From assembly GCA_009701575.1 (NCBI GenBank), contig WLJX01000004.1, forward strand, positions 23,693 through 87,692: a stretch of 64,000 bases of DNA. The letters are read 5' to 3'. This document shows, one piece after another, positions 39,900 to 48,468 of this stretch. A program made the translations under genes and the position numbers. Position 1 is the first letter of the stretch, and the number at the start of each line of letters is the position of its first letter. Origin of the DNA: Actinomycetota bacterium. Its GTDB lineage: Bacteria; Actinomycetota; Actinomycetes; Nanopelagicales; Nanopelagicaceae. The notes beneath the pieces were generated by a model, which ran no database searches, was not told where the DNA came from, and worked only from the letters and a program-made list of their open reading frames with translations.

Positions 39900-39970
39900 C
39901 CAGCTTTTCTCAATTTCCTTTCATAAGCGCTTTTGCGAGATACTTAGCCACTGATTTCCCCGGTTTGATT

Positions 39971-39986
39971 TAGATTTCTAAAGGAG
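39971..39986 (+). promoter_or_regulatory. -10 box and Shine-Dalgarno of the DUF3117 gene
   Basis: TAGATT (39971-39976) and AAAGGAG (39980-39986), the latter 7 bases before ATG 39994. This is one of the few textbook ribosome sites in the window. Nothing else is evident in the 94-base gap besides AAGCGCTT at 39926-39933. Confidence 0.5.
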
Positions 39987-39993
39987 CAACAAC

Positions 39994-40173
39994 ATGGCAG
40001 CCATGAAACCTCGTACTGGTGATGGACCCATGGAAGTCACTAAGGAAGCTCGCAGTTTTGTTATGCGCATCCCACTAGAAGGTGGCGGCCGTCTGGTTGT
40101 AGAACTAAATGTTGAAGAAGCCACAAATCTCGGCAATGCACTTCAGGCAGCGGTATCCCTCGTTAAGAAGTAA
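39994..40173 (+). CDS. DUF3117 small protein
   Basis: A 59-residue protein, MAAMKPRTGDGPMEVTKEAR at the start and RLVVELNVEEATNLGNAL near the end. This is the highly conserved actinobacterial DUF3117 family (Rv1211-like), of unknown function. It has a strong AAAGGAG ribosome site. It is short and easily missed, but the near-invariant N-terminus makes the call secure. Confidence 0.9.
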   Translation: MAAMKPRTGDGPMEVTKEARSFVMRIPLEGGGRLVVELNVEEATNLGNALQAAVSLVKK

Positions 40174-40205
40174 TCAAAACTTCATTTGCTGGAATCGTTA
40201 TAACA

Positions 40206-41714
40206 GTGAAACTAGTTCCAAGAATCGATTGTCATACACAATCTGATATTGATTATTCGATTGTCGACGCTATTGCGATTCCATTCGGTAAAACAGAGGA
40301 AACTAGCGCTTTAGAAATCGTCAATCCCAAATTAGCATCACAAATTTCCAAGCACTTTGGATTAGATCTCAAAGGCTTTCTTTCACAGTGGCCGGATGCA
40401 ACTGGCAAAGCCGGTGAATTAATTGAAATCCCGGTTGAAACTTCGGTCGGAAAGTTATCCAGAATCTATTTGGTCGGCGTCGGTGCTAATAGCCCAGATG
40501 ACTTACGCAAAGCTGGTGCAGCACTTGCTAGGAAAGTGAAAAATACCGGGGTTCGAGTTCTAGATGCACTTGTCACAAATAAGCAGAGCGCACGAGTTCA
40601 TGCGGTAGCACTAGTTTTGGCTAGTTATTCCTGGAGTGAAAAGAGCGCACCACCCAAAGAGTTGAAAGCCGCACACTTCATAATTGTCGGAAATTTCGCA
40701 AAGGAAATAGTCAGCGCAAATTCTCTAGCACTGGGAGTCTGGCGTGCAAGGGATCTAATCCACACGCCTTCAAATGTTAAGAATCCACTCTGGATTGCAG
40801 ATCAAGCTAAGGCCCTAGTAGTGAAAGCAAAATCACCTGCTTTAAAGATTGAGATTAAAAGCGGTGCCGCACTTGCAAAGTTTGGTGGCTTACTTGCCGT
40901 CGGAAACTCTGCTCCTAAACCTGGACCGCGACTTGTTCAAGTCTCATATGCACCAAAAGGATCAAAGAGTTGGCCTCATGTTGTCCTAGTTGGCAAGGGA
41001 ATCACTTTTGATACTGGTGGCGTTTCGCTCAAGCGGCCATATGAATCAATGATTGGAATGAAGAGCGATATGTCAGGTGCGGCTGCGGTTCTTGCCACCG
41101 TAATCGCAATTGCTGAAATGGGAGCTGATGCCCCAAAGGTTCGCGTAACCTCTTTATTAATGTGTGCCGAAAATGCACTTTCATCGACATCTCAACGTCC
41201 GTCAGATGTGATTACGCATTTTGGTGGAACTACCGTTGAAGTCATTAATACTGATGCTGAAGGTCGTTTAGTTCTTGCTGATGGCCTGGCATATGCAGAT
41301 GCTGAATTGGATCCCGATTACCTAATCGATATTGCAACACTTACAGGTGCTGCAACTCTTGGACTTGGTCGTCAGTATGCGGCGATGTACACCCGCGATG
41401 TTTCACTTGCACAGGATCTTTATGACTCCGGGCAAATTGTTGGTGAACGCGTTTGGCACATGCCACTAATTGATGATTATAAAGTTGCGCTAGTAAGTGA
41501 GATTGCAGATTTTAATCACACTGCCGAGAAACCAGATTTCAACGGCGGCTCAATCACAGCAGCCCTCTTCTTGGAACACTTTGCTGGAGAGCGCAGATGG
41601 GTGCATTTAGATATCGCAGGTCCAGCGCGTTCTGAGAACGATTCTGGCGAAAATCCAAAAGGCGGTACTGGCTTCGGGGTTAGATTGCTTACAGAGTGGT
41701 TGACTTCGCTATGA
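40206..41714 (+). CDS. pepA: leucyl aminopeptidase (M17)
   Basis: A 502-residue cytosolic dinuclear metallopeptidase that removes N-terminal residues from peptides. The C-terminal catalytic domain has GKGITFDTGGVSLK (metal lysine and aspartate), MKSDMSGAAAV and the NTDAEGRLVLADGLAYAD signature. The N-terminal macro-like domain covers about 1-170. GTG start at 40206. The stop overlaps the next gene as ATGA. Confidence 0.94.
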   Translation: MKLVPRIDCHTQSDIDYSIVDAIAIPFGKTEETSALEIVNPKLASQISKHFGLDLKGFLSQWPDATGKAGELIEIPVETSVGKLSRIYLVGVGANSPDDLRKAGAALARKVKNTGVRVLDALVTNKQSARVHAVALVLASYSWSEKSAPPKELKAAHFIIVGNFAKEIVSANSLALGVWRARDLIHTPSNVKNPLWIADQAKALVVKAKSPALKIEIKSGAALAKFGGLLAVGNSAPKPGPRLVQVSYAPKGSKSWPHVVLVGKGITFDTGGVSLKRPYESMIGMKSDMSGAAAVLATVIAIAEMGADAPKVRVTSLLMCAENALSSTSQRPSDVITHFGGTTVEVINTDAEGRLVLADGLAYADAELDPDYLIDIATLTGAATLGLGRQYAAMYTRDVSLAQDLYDSGQIVGERVWHMPLIDDYKVALVSEIADFNHTAEKPDFNGGSITAALFLEHFAGERRWVHLDIAGPARSENDSGENPKGGTGFGVRLLTEWLTSL

Positions 41715-42367
41715 CTGTTGATAGGACCGTTGATAAGGCATCAAACAACCGTGGTGACATGTCAGCCTTTGCTGAAAATTTTCCACATGAAGATTTCTTT
41801 ATGCAACAAGCTCGTAAAAATGGCGCCGAGGTTGGCGCACCCGATCCAACAATCGGAGTCGGTGGGTTAATTAATTTTGTTGTCGGTTTAATCTCTGCGA
41901 AATCAATTGTAGAAATTGGAACCGGTTCTGGAGTGAGCGGGCTCTGGATATTTAACGGTGCACCAAAAGAAGCGACATTTACCTCGATTGATTCAGAGCG
42001 TGAACATTCTGCAAGCGCAAAAGAGATCTTCGAAGAAGCGGGAATCTCTGCGCAAAGATTCAGGCTAATTACTGGAAATATTATAGAAGTGGTTGGAAAG
42101 TTAGCGGATTCAAATTATGACTTAATGATTGTGAGGTCTCCAGAAGATATGGTCGATGTCGTTCAAGAGAGCCACAGATTATTAAAGACTGGTGGCGTAT
42201 TAATAATTGACAACGCACTTGATGGTGGCAAGGTCGCAGACCCAACACAGCGAGATTTTGACACTATCGCCCGACGTGATTCGATCAAAGCAATCCGCGA
42301 AGATTCCAGATGGAGTGCGACAGTGCTTCCAATTGGCGGCGGCGCCCTTGTCGCCCGTAAAATTTAA
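41711..42367 (+). CDS. SAM-dependent O-methyltransferase (COG4122 type)
   Basis: A 218-residue class I methyltransferase. The SAM motif is IVEIGTGSGVSGLWI, and acidic motifs FTSIDSE and YDLMIVRSPEDM replace the usual D-x-VFID(A)-K loop. LLKTGGVLIIDNAL follows. ATG 41711 (ATGA overlap with pepA) is preferred to GTG 41696. The matching mycobacterial gene (Rv1220c) neighbours sigE-rseA-htrA-tatB. Here htrA follows directly, so sigE and rseA are absent. Substrate unknown. Confidence 0.85.
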   Translation: MTVDRTVDKASNNRGDMSAFAENFPHEDFFMQQARKNGAEVGAPDPTIGVGGLINFVVGLISAKSIVEIGTGSGVSGLWIFNGAPKEATFTSIDSEREHSASAKEIFEEAGISAQRFRLITGNIIEVVGKLADSNYDLMIVRSPEDMVDVVQESHRLLKTGGVLIIDNALDGGKVADPTQRDFDTIARRDSIKAIREDSRWSATVLPIGGGALVARKI

Positions 42368-42369
42368 CT

Positions 42370-43506
42370 ATGACTAACGTTCCAAATACTCCTTGGTGGA
42401 TCTCTGAGCATCCCGTTGTAACTGCTCAAGACATCAAGAAGCGAAATACCAGAACTGTTGGTTTTGGCGTAGCAATCACAATGGCGCTTATCGCCGGAGT
42501 CGTGGGGAGCATTGCTGGACGCACTTCAGCAAACATTGATTCAAAAACAAATCTAGTAACTACCAAGAGCGTTATCGAACGCAAGCCAGATTCAATTGCT
42601 GGAATTGCGGCACGGGTTTCGCCTTCAGTAGTTTCAATTGACGTCCGGAGCGGAAATTCTGGCGGAACTGGGTCTGGATTCTTCTTAGACAATTCGGGTT
42701 ACATTCTTACTAATAACCATGTGATATCGAGTGCAGCCATTAACAATGCAAAAATTACTGTGAAGTTAGCAAACGGCAAGAATTACAGCGCGAAATTGGT
42801 TGGGCGCGATGTCTCTTACGATCTCGCTGTCATAAAAATTTCAGTAACTGATGCACCAGCACTTCAACTTGGCGATAGTGATCAAGTTCAAGTAGGAGAT
42901 GGTGTAATCGCAATTGGTTCACCACTTGGGCTAACTGGAACAGTCACCTCTGGAATCATTAGCGCAAAGAATCGCCCTGTAACTTCTGGCGGCGGAACTA
43001 GTGAAAGTTCATTTATAAATGCAATTCAGACTGATGCCGCAATAAATCCTGGTAACTCCGGTGGACCTCTAGTGGATCTTTCTGGCGCAGTTATCGGAAT
43101 CAATTCAGCAATCGCAACTACAGGTTCCAGATTTGGCGAGCAAGGCGGTTCAATCGGCTTAGGTTTCGCGATTCCAATTAACCAAGCGCGAAAGACTGCA
43201 GATCAATTGATTAAGAATGGCAGTTCAACCTATCCAATTATGGGCGTTTCACTTGATACGAGATTCACTGGCAATGGCGCAAAGATTTCTACCGAACCAG
43301 GATCTGTGACACCAGGTGGACCAGCAGAACGAGCAGGCATTAAACCTGGTGACGTGATTATTGAAATAGATGGCAAATCTGTTGGAACTTCTGATGAAGC
43401 TATCGTAAGCGTTCGCTCACATAGCGTCGGGGATTCAATCAAAGTTAAGTTTCAACGTGATGGGGTTACAAAAGAGGTATCGCTAAAACTCATTGCAGCG
43501 AAGTAA
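42370..43506 (+). CDS. htrA: HtrA/DegP-like membrane-anchored serine protease
   Basis: A 378-residue protein: short cytoplasmic N-terminus, one transmembrane helix (about 31-50), trypsin-like protease (about 75-265) and a PDZ domain (about 280-375). The catalytic triad is H117 (TNNHVI), D151 (SYDLAVIK) and S230 (NPGNSGGPL). It would degrade or chaperone misfolded proteins outside the membrane. In mycobacteria its locus is controlled by SigE, whose gene is missing here. It begins 2 bases after the methyltransferase gene. Confidence 0.93.
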   Translation: MTNVPNTPWWISEHPVVTAQDIKKRNTRTVGFGVAITMALIAGVVGSIAGRTSANIDSKTNLVTTKSVIERKPDSIAGIAARVSPSVVSIDVRSGNSGGTGSGFFLDNSGYILTNNHVISSAAINNAKITVKLANGKNYSAKLVGRDVSYDLAVIKISVTDAPALQLGDSDQVQVGDGVIAIGSPLGLTGTVTSGIISAKNRPVTSGGGTSESSFINAIQTDAAINPGNSGGPLVDLSGAVIGINSAIATTGSRFGEQGGSIGLGFAIPINQARKTADQLIKNGSSTYPIMGVSLDTRFTGNGAKISTEPGSVTPGGPAERAGIKPGDVIIEIDGKSVGTSDEAIVSVRSHSVGDSIKVKFQRDGVTKEVSLKLIAAK

Positions 43507-43518
43507 CAGCTTTAGATA

Positions 43519-43524
43519 TAGAAT
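43519..43524 (+). promoter_or_regulatory. -10 box of leaderless tatB
   Basis: TAGAAT, then TCGAAA (6 bases) and ATG 43531, within the 24-base gap after htrA. Confidence 0.45.
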
Positions 43525-43530
43525 TCGAAA

Positions 43531-43836
43531 ATGTTCGGAATCGGTGGCGGAGAAATAGTTGGCTTACTTCTGTTGGCCGTAGTTCTTGTTGGCCCAGATA
43601 AGCTCCCACAACTTTCTGCAGATTTCGCAAGGCTTATACGTAAAGTTCGAGATATTGCGCAAGGTGCAACAAATGACCTGCGGGATAACTTGGGAGCAGG
43701 GTATGAAGATTTAAAGGTTACAGACTTGCATCCTAAGAAATTCATCACAAAGCAGATAAATGAAGCGCTAGCCGAGCCGACTGCGCAAATTAATGACTTC
43801 AAGAAATCAGCAAAAATAGATCCGGATCTCCTATGA
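43531..43836 (+). CDS. tatB: Sec-independent translocase subunit TatB
   Basis: A 101-residue protein. An N-terminal transmembrane helix (about 5-21: GGEIVGLLLLAVVLVGPDKLP) carries the TatA/B glutamate and the GP hinge. An amphipathic helix and a charged cytoplasmic tail follow. It receives folded Tat substrates with TatC, which is not in the window. Position after htrA is that of actinobacterial TatB. It overlaps mrp by 4 bases. Confidence 0.9.
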   Translation: MFGIGGGEIVGLLLLAVVLVGPDKLPQLSADFARLIRKVRDIAQGATNDLRDNLGAGYEDLKVTDLHPKKFITKQINEALAEPTAQINDFKKSAKIDPDLL

Positions 43837-44957
43837 CAACCGAAGTTATTGAGAAGATTAACCAAGCACTTCAAGGAGTTTCAGACCCCGAATTGCACCG
43901 TCCACTTCCAGAACTTGGAATGGTCAAATCTGTTGAATTCAATAGCGGAGTTGCAGAGATCACTATTTTGCTTACGATTTCGGGATGTCCAATGCGCGAC
44001 CGCTTGCAGAAAGATATTTCTGATTCACTTGAACCAATAGCCGAAGTTAAATCACTCGATCTAACTTTTGATGTTATGAATGAAGAACAGAGAAATAACG
44101 TTAAGAAATTATTGAATGGCGGCAAAGAGCGATTTATTCCATTTGCCCAACCAGATTCTTTAACAAGAGTTATTGGCATTGCCTCAGGCAAAGGTGGCGT
44201 CGGAAAATCATCAGTGACAGTAAACCTAGCCGTAGCAGCGGCACAGAAAGGTTTGAAAGTCGGTATTTTAGATGCGGATGTTTATGGCCATTCAATTCCA
44301 AGACTTATGGGAATTGTTGGAAAGCGCCCAACCGCAATCGACCAAACTTTTATTCCAGTCGAAGCCTTTGGGGTAAAAGTCGTTTCCATGGAAATGTTTA
44401 AACCAGAACGTTCTGATGCAGTTGCTTTTCGTGGACCAATGTTGCACAAGGTTTTAGAACAATTGTTAAGTGATGCATATTGGGGCGATCTTGATCTTCT
44501 TCTTCTGGATCTGCCACCAGGAACGGGTGATATCGCAATTTCCTTGGGCCAACTTCTACCAGCTTCAGAGATAGTAGTTGTCACAACTCCACAAATTGCT
44601 GCCGCTGAAGTTTCTGAACGAGCAGGGCGAATTGCCCACCAATTAAAGCAACACATCATTGGAGTTATTGAAAATATGTCTGATACCTCTTGTGATAAAT
44701 GTGGCGAACCAATTGCAATATTTGGAACTGGTGGCGGCTTAGAAACTGCTAAACACTTATCAACTTTGGTCGGGACTGATGTAGCGCTAATTGGGCAAAT
44801 CCCATTTACAGCCGCCCTTCGCGAAGGTGGCGATATTGGTCAGCCAATTGTTATTAGTGATCCAACATGTCCAGCAAGTGAATCTTTTGCAGCAATAGTC
44901 GAGAAAATAGCGATACGCCCTAAGTCCTTAGTCGGAGTTAGGCTCTCGGTTTCCTAA
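43833..44957 (+). CDS. mrp: Mrp/ApbC-type iron-sulfur carrier ATPase
   Basis: A 374-residue protein with an N-terminal MIP18/DUF59 domain (about 1-90, containing SGCPMRDRL) and a P-loop domain. The deviant Walker A is ASGKGGVGKSSV, Walker B-like LDADVYGHS and LLLDLPPGTGD follow, and the CxxC at SCDKCGEP binds a bridging 4Fe-4S cluster. It loads Fe-S clusters onto apoproteins such as WhiB3 or ferredoxin. Overlaps tatB by ATGA. Confidence 0.94.
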   Translation: MTTEVIEKINQALQGVSDPELHRPLPELGMVKSVEFNSGVAEITILLTISGCPMRDRLQKDISDSLEPIAEVKSLDLTFDVMNEEQRNNVKKLLNGGKERFIPFAQPDSLTRVIGIASGKGGVGKSSVTVNLAVAAAQKGLKVGILDADVYGHSIPRLMGIVGKRPTAIDQTFIPVEAFGVKVVSMEMFKPERSDAVAFRGPMLHKVLEQLLSDAYWGDLDLLLLDLPPGTGDIAISLGQLLPASEIVVVTTPQIAAAEVSERAGRIAHQLKQHIIGVIENMSDTSCDKCGEPIAIFGTGGGLETAKHLSTLVGTDVALIGQIPFTAALREGGDIGQPIVISDPTCPASESFAAIVEKIAIRPKSLVGVRLSVS

Positions 44958-44975
44958 CTTTCTAGAACCATCGCC

Positions 44976-44981
44976 TAAGAT
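44976..44981 (+). promoter_or_regulatory. -10 box of the leaderless MgtE-domain gene
   Basis: TAAGAT, then TGGGCT (6 bases) and ATG 44988. Confidence 0.5.
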
Positions 44982-44987
44982 TGGGCT

Positions 44988-46325
44988 ATGAAAAAGCCAC
45001 CTGTAAAGAGCATCAACACGGTGGCCAAAAGGCTTGTAGGGCGCAGTGAATTGGTCTTACAGCGGAAAAATATTCGTGAATCTTTAGTTTCAGTTGCTGG
45101 ACTCATTGGTCGCCCAGTTAAATATCAAGGTGGAAATGAGATTGGCCGTCTTGTAGATGTCGTTGTACGTCATGGCGAAGATTCTTATCCGCCAGTTTCA
45201 GGCTTGATTGTAAAAGTTGGTCAGAGTAAATCCTTTATTGATGGCGCAAGAATTGCAAAGTTAACTCAGAACGAAATTCAATTATCGTCAGCGAGAGTAG
45301 ATTTAACGGAGTTTGTTAGGCGCGAAGGCGAATCCCTTCTTGATGCCGATGTTTTAGATCACCAAATTGTTGATGTAAATGGCCTGCGAGTAGTTCGTTC
45401 CTCAGATCTTTATTTGGCTCCGCTTGATCGCGAGATTCGGGTTGTTGGAGTAGATATTTCATTTAAAGCATTTATTCGCAGAATTTTTCCTGGCGCTCTA
45501 GGGCGCGGCCCAATTCCAGAACATGTAATTGACTGGGCGAACGTTGCCTCACTTGCTCATGGAACAGGAGTTGTTCGCTCAACCGAATCTCGTGCGGCTC
45601 TTGGCCAACTTCGCCCTGCAGATTTAGCAGATTTAATTGAAGATTTAGCTGGCCGAGAACGAAGTGCACTTATTGAAATGCTCGACCCTGATCTTGCTGC
45701 AGATGCTCTGGAAGAGATGGAAGATGATGAACTACAAGGTTTGTTGCGCGGATTATCGGCACAACGTTCTGCGGAATTGATTTCTCGAATGGAGCCGGAT
45801 GAAGGTGCGGAAGTTTTGCGTGATCTAGATAATGATCACCGCGAGAGCATCTTTATGGAGATGGATTCCTCAGTTGCAAAACAACTGCGAAAGCTCGTTG
45901 AGTTCGATGAAACCCTCGCTGGTGGAATTATGACATCACATATGTTGATAACTCACGAGGGAGACACAGTTGGCTCTGCCCTCAAGTTATTAGTTGAGAA
46001 CAGAGAGCGCGATATTTCAGATGGTGTAGTTGTTGTTGATTCCAAGGGTAAATTGCTGGATCACATTCAAATCATTGAATTAGTTGCTGCAAAACCAGGT
46101 GACTTACTCTCAACTTTGATGGGTCCGCCATATCCAACATCGGTCGATATAAATACCAGACTTGATGAAGTTATTGATGAGTTTGCAAATAACCGTGGTT
46201 CATCCATCATCGTTGTTGATGAGAAAAATAAGCCAGTGGGAAGAATTCTTGCCGATGATTTAGTTGACGCACTTTCTTCAACCTCAGAAGTTCAAGGTTT
46301 CGCTCAAGGAAGTGGTGCGTTGTAA
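44988..46325 (+). CDS. soluble PRC-barrel / MgtE N-domain / CBS protein
   Basis: A 445-residue protein without a transmembrane segment. An N-terminal PRC-barrel-like domain (about 33-75, LIGRPVKYQGGNEIGRLVDVV) is followed by a second such repeat and by the helical MgtE intracellular N-domain (about 205-300, LRPADLADLIEDL and EEMEDDELQGLL). A CBS pair (about 310-435, GGIMTSHMLITHEGDT) ends the chain. In MgtE channels the N and CBS domains bind Mg2+ and gate the pore; here the pore domain is missing. The gene shares one base with the following Nramp-like permease gene, suggesting a Mg2+ sensor for that transporter. Confidence 0.88.
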   Translation: MKKPPVKSINTVAKRLVGRSELVLQRKNIRESLVSVAGLIGRPVKYQGGNEIGRLVDVVVRHGEDSYPPVSGLIVKVGQSKSFIDGARIAKLTQNEIQLSSARVDLTEFVRREGESLLDADVLDHQIVDVNGLRVVRSSDLYLAPLDREIRVVGVDISFKAFIRRIFPGALGRGPIPEHVIDWANVASLAHGTGVVRSTESRAALGQLRPADLADLIEDLAGRERSALIEMLDPDLAADALEEMEDDELQGLLRGLSAQRSAELISRMEPDEGAEVLRDLDNDHRESIFMEMDSSVAKQLRKLVEFDETLAGGIMTSHMLITHEGDTVGSALKLLVENRERDISDGVVVVDSKGKLLDHIQIIELVAAKPGDLLSTLMGPPYPTSVDINTRLDEVIDEFANNRGSSIIVVDEKNKPVGRILADDLVDALSSTSEVQGFAQGSGAL

Positions 46326-47569
46326 TGGCAACTCGACAGAATATTTCTCCGAAAAAAATTAGGATAGCGGCGCTCCTTGCCGTAATGGGACCAGGAATGA
46401 TTGCCGGACTATCTGATGATGATCCAGCAGGAATTACAACTTACTCAGTTCTCGGTGCAGATTATGGTTATCAACTTCTATGGGTACTTGTTGCTTCGAC
46501 GTTTGCCTTAATAGTTCTGCATGATCTTGGTGCGCGAATTGGTGTTGTGACCCGGCAAGGAATGATTGGATTGATTCGCCAAAAATATGGCGCAAGGTCT
46601 GGAACGTTAAGTGCAGCAGCACTTATTCTGGCGAATGTTGGAACGATGACTGCAGAATTTGCGGGGATCGCTGCCGCTGGCCAACTATTTGGATTTAGTA
46701 AATATGTGACAGTTCCAGTCGCCGCTTTCGCAGTTTCATTCCTAGTTCTCCGTAATTCATTTGCAAAAGTTGAGAAAGTATTCTTTCTAATCTCCGCAGG
46801 ATTTATTGCCTACATAATCGCTGGCTTTATGGCTGGCCCTGATTGGGGCGCAGCAGCAAAAGGCGTCTTGATTCCAACAATTCCATTTACCCAAGATGCA
46901 ATATTTATCGCAACTGCAACTATTGGTACAACTCTCGCCCCTTGGGGATTAGCATTTATTCAGTCTTATGCAGTTGATAAGCGCCTAACAAAAGACGACT
47001 TAAAACTTCTCCGAGTTGATGTTTGGACGGGATCACTTCTGACTGGAATTATTGGTTTCTTCGTTGTGGTTACTTGCGCAGCAACTTTGCATAAAGAGGG
47101 CATTCATATTAATGATGCGGCCGATGCGGCAAAAGCCCTAGAACCACTCGCTGGAACTATGGCTAAAGAACTATTTGCTATTGGATTAATCGGAGCTGCA
47201 CTTCTCGCAGCATCTATATTGCCTTTATCAACGGCATATTCTGTAAGTGATTTAACTGGACGCCCGGCTGCACTTGATGACAGCCCAAAGGAAGCGCCGC
47301 TTTTCTACTTAACATTTGGCCTGATAACTGGAATCAGTGCAGTTTTGATCTTAATTCCAGGAGCACCGCTCATAACTATTCTTGTTGTTACTCAAGTTCT
47401 AAATGCAATTTTGTTATTACCACTCTTGATCTACATGTATGGCATCTCCAAAGATGAGAGGCTTATGGGTGAATTCGTCGCAACTCGTACTATGAAAGTT
47501 ATTTACTCAATTATTATCACCGTAGTTGGTGCCGCAATTGCCTGCATGCTCTGGTTTACGATTAATTAA
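46325..47569 (+). CDS. Nramp-related divalent metal transporter, possibly Mg2+-type
   Basis: A 414-residue permease with about 11 hydrophobic helices. In TM1 the canonical DPGN metal site reads D33-P-A-G36, so the asparagine is glycine. In TM6 the usual MPH(N) segment reads A205-P-W-G in GTTLAPWGLAF, so the metal-binding methionine is alanine. Loss of the soft sulfur ligand is a feature of Nramp-related magnesium transporters. It is coupled (TAATG) to the MgtE sensor-domain gene, consistent with Mg2+ transport, but Mn2+ or another ion cannot be excluded. One base also overlaps the next exporter gene. Confidence 0.85.
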   Translation: MATRQNISPKKIRIAALLAVMGPGMIAGLSDDDPAGITTYSVLGADYGYQLLWVLVASTFALIVLHDLGARIGVVTRQGMIGLIRQKYGARSGTLSAAALILANVGTMTAEFAGIAAAGQLFGFSKYVTVPVAAFAVSFLVLRNSFAKVEKVFFLISAGFIAYIIAGFMAGPDWGAAAKGVLIPTIPFTQDAIFIATATIGTTLAPWGLAFIQSYAVDKRLTKDDLKLLRVDVWTGSLLTGIIGFFVVVTCAATLHKEGIHINDAADAAKALEPLAGTMAKELFAIGLIGAALLAASILPLSTAYSVSDLTGRPAALDDSPKEAPLFYLTFGLITGISAVLILIPGAPLITILVVTQVLNAILLLPLLIYMYGISKDERLMGEFVATRTMKVIYSIIITVVGAAIACMLWFTIN

Positions 47570-48468
47570 TGAGTAAACACGACCACACCGCAATTCCTGC
47601 GCCTAAAGATCTTGGCCTCTTAACTCTTGGGGTAATCGGAGTAGGAACTTCAGGTCCAATTATCGCCGCAAGCATCATGCCGGTTCCTTCACTTATTTTT
47701 TGGCGCAACCTTGGTGGCGCCCTGATTATGTTGCCCTTTGCAATTAAGAACGGCGAATGGAAATCATATGAAGAACGCCGCGCAATTCTCTTATCAAGTG
47801 GCGCTGGAGTTTTGCTTGCAGCGCACTTCATCTGCTTCTTTCTTGCGATGCGATTTACAAGCGTCGCGGCGGGTACAGCACTTGCTGCACTTCAGCCAAT
47901 TTTTACCGCCTTCTACTTCAAAACACGTGGTGGCGTAATTCCAAGACGTGCTTGGGGTGGAATGTTTATCGCATTTCTTTCTGTGCTATTGATAACAGGA
48001 ATTGATTTTCAAATAAGTTTGCGCAATTTTGCTGGAGATATGCTCGCACTTTTAGGTGCTGCACTTGCCGCCGGTTACATGTTAATTGGGTCTAAGGCAC
48101 AGCAGAAGCTTTCAACATCTACATATACGAGTGCTTGCTATTTGACATGCGCCATCACGGCGTTATTGATTGCACTTGCTACTGGAAGTAAATTTTTAAA
48201 TTTTGAAGCTCGTCAATGGTGGCTTGTTATTGGGCTAATTCTTGGCGCTCAACTACTTGGACACACAATGTTTAATATGGCACTTCGTCGCGTTTCACCA
48301 GTCTTTGTTGCACTAATTGTTTTCTTTGAAGTTCCAGTAAGTGCGCTTATTGCCTTCTTTTGGATTGATCAAGTTCCTCCTACTGGAATAATTCCAGGAA
48401 TCATCGGCTTATTGGTTGGCTGCGGAATCTTCGTATCAAGAGCGAAGGTCGTGCCAATAAATGATTGA
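47569..48468 (+). CDS. EamA/DMT-family transporter
   Basis: A 299-residue membrane protein with ten predicted helices in two EamA repeats (about 15-145 and 155-295). FICFFLAMRFTSVAAGTALAALQPIF is the characteristic end of the first repeat, and LGHTMFNMALRRVSPVFVAL of the second. These carriers usually export amino acids, nucleobases or other metabolites. It is in a tightly packed run with the Nramp-like and PHP genes. Substrate unknown. Confidence 0.88.
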   Translation: MSKHDHTAIPAPKDLGLLTLGVIGVGTSGPIIAASIMPVPSLIFWRNLGGALIMLPFAIKNGEWKSYEERRAILLSSGAGVLLAAHFICFFLAMRFTSVAAGTALAALQPIFTAFYFKTRGGVIPRRAWGGMFIAFLSVLLITGIDFQISLRNFAGDMLALLGAALAAGYMLIGSKAQQKLSTSTYTSACYLTCAITALLIALATGSKFLNFEARQWWLVIGLILGAQLLGHTMFNMALRRVSPVFVALIVFFEVPVSALIAFFWIDQVPPTGIIPGIIGLLVGCGIFVSRAKVVPIND

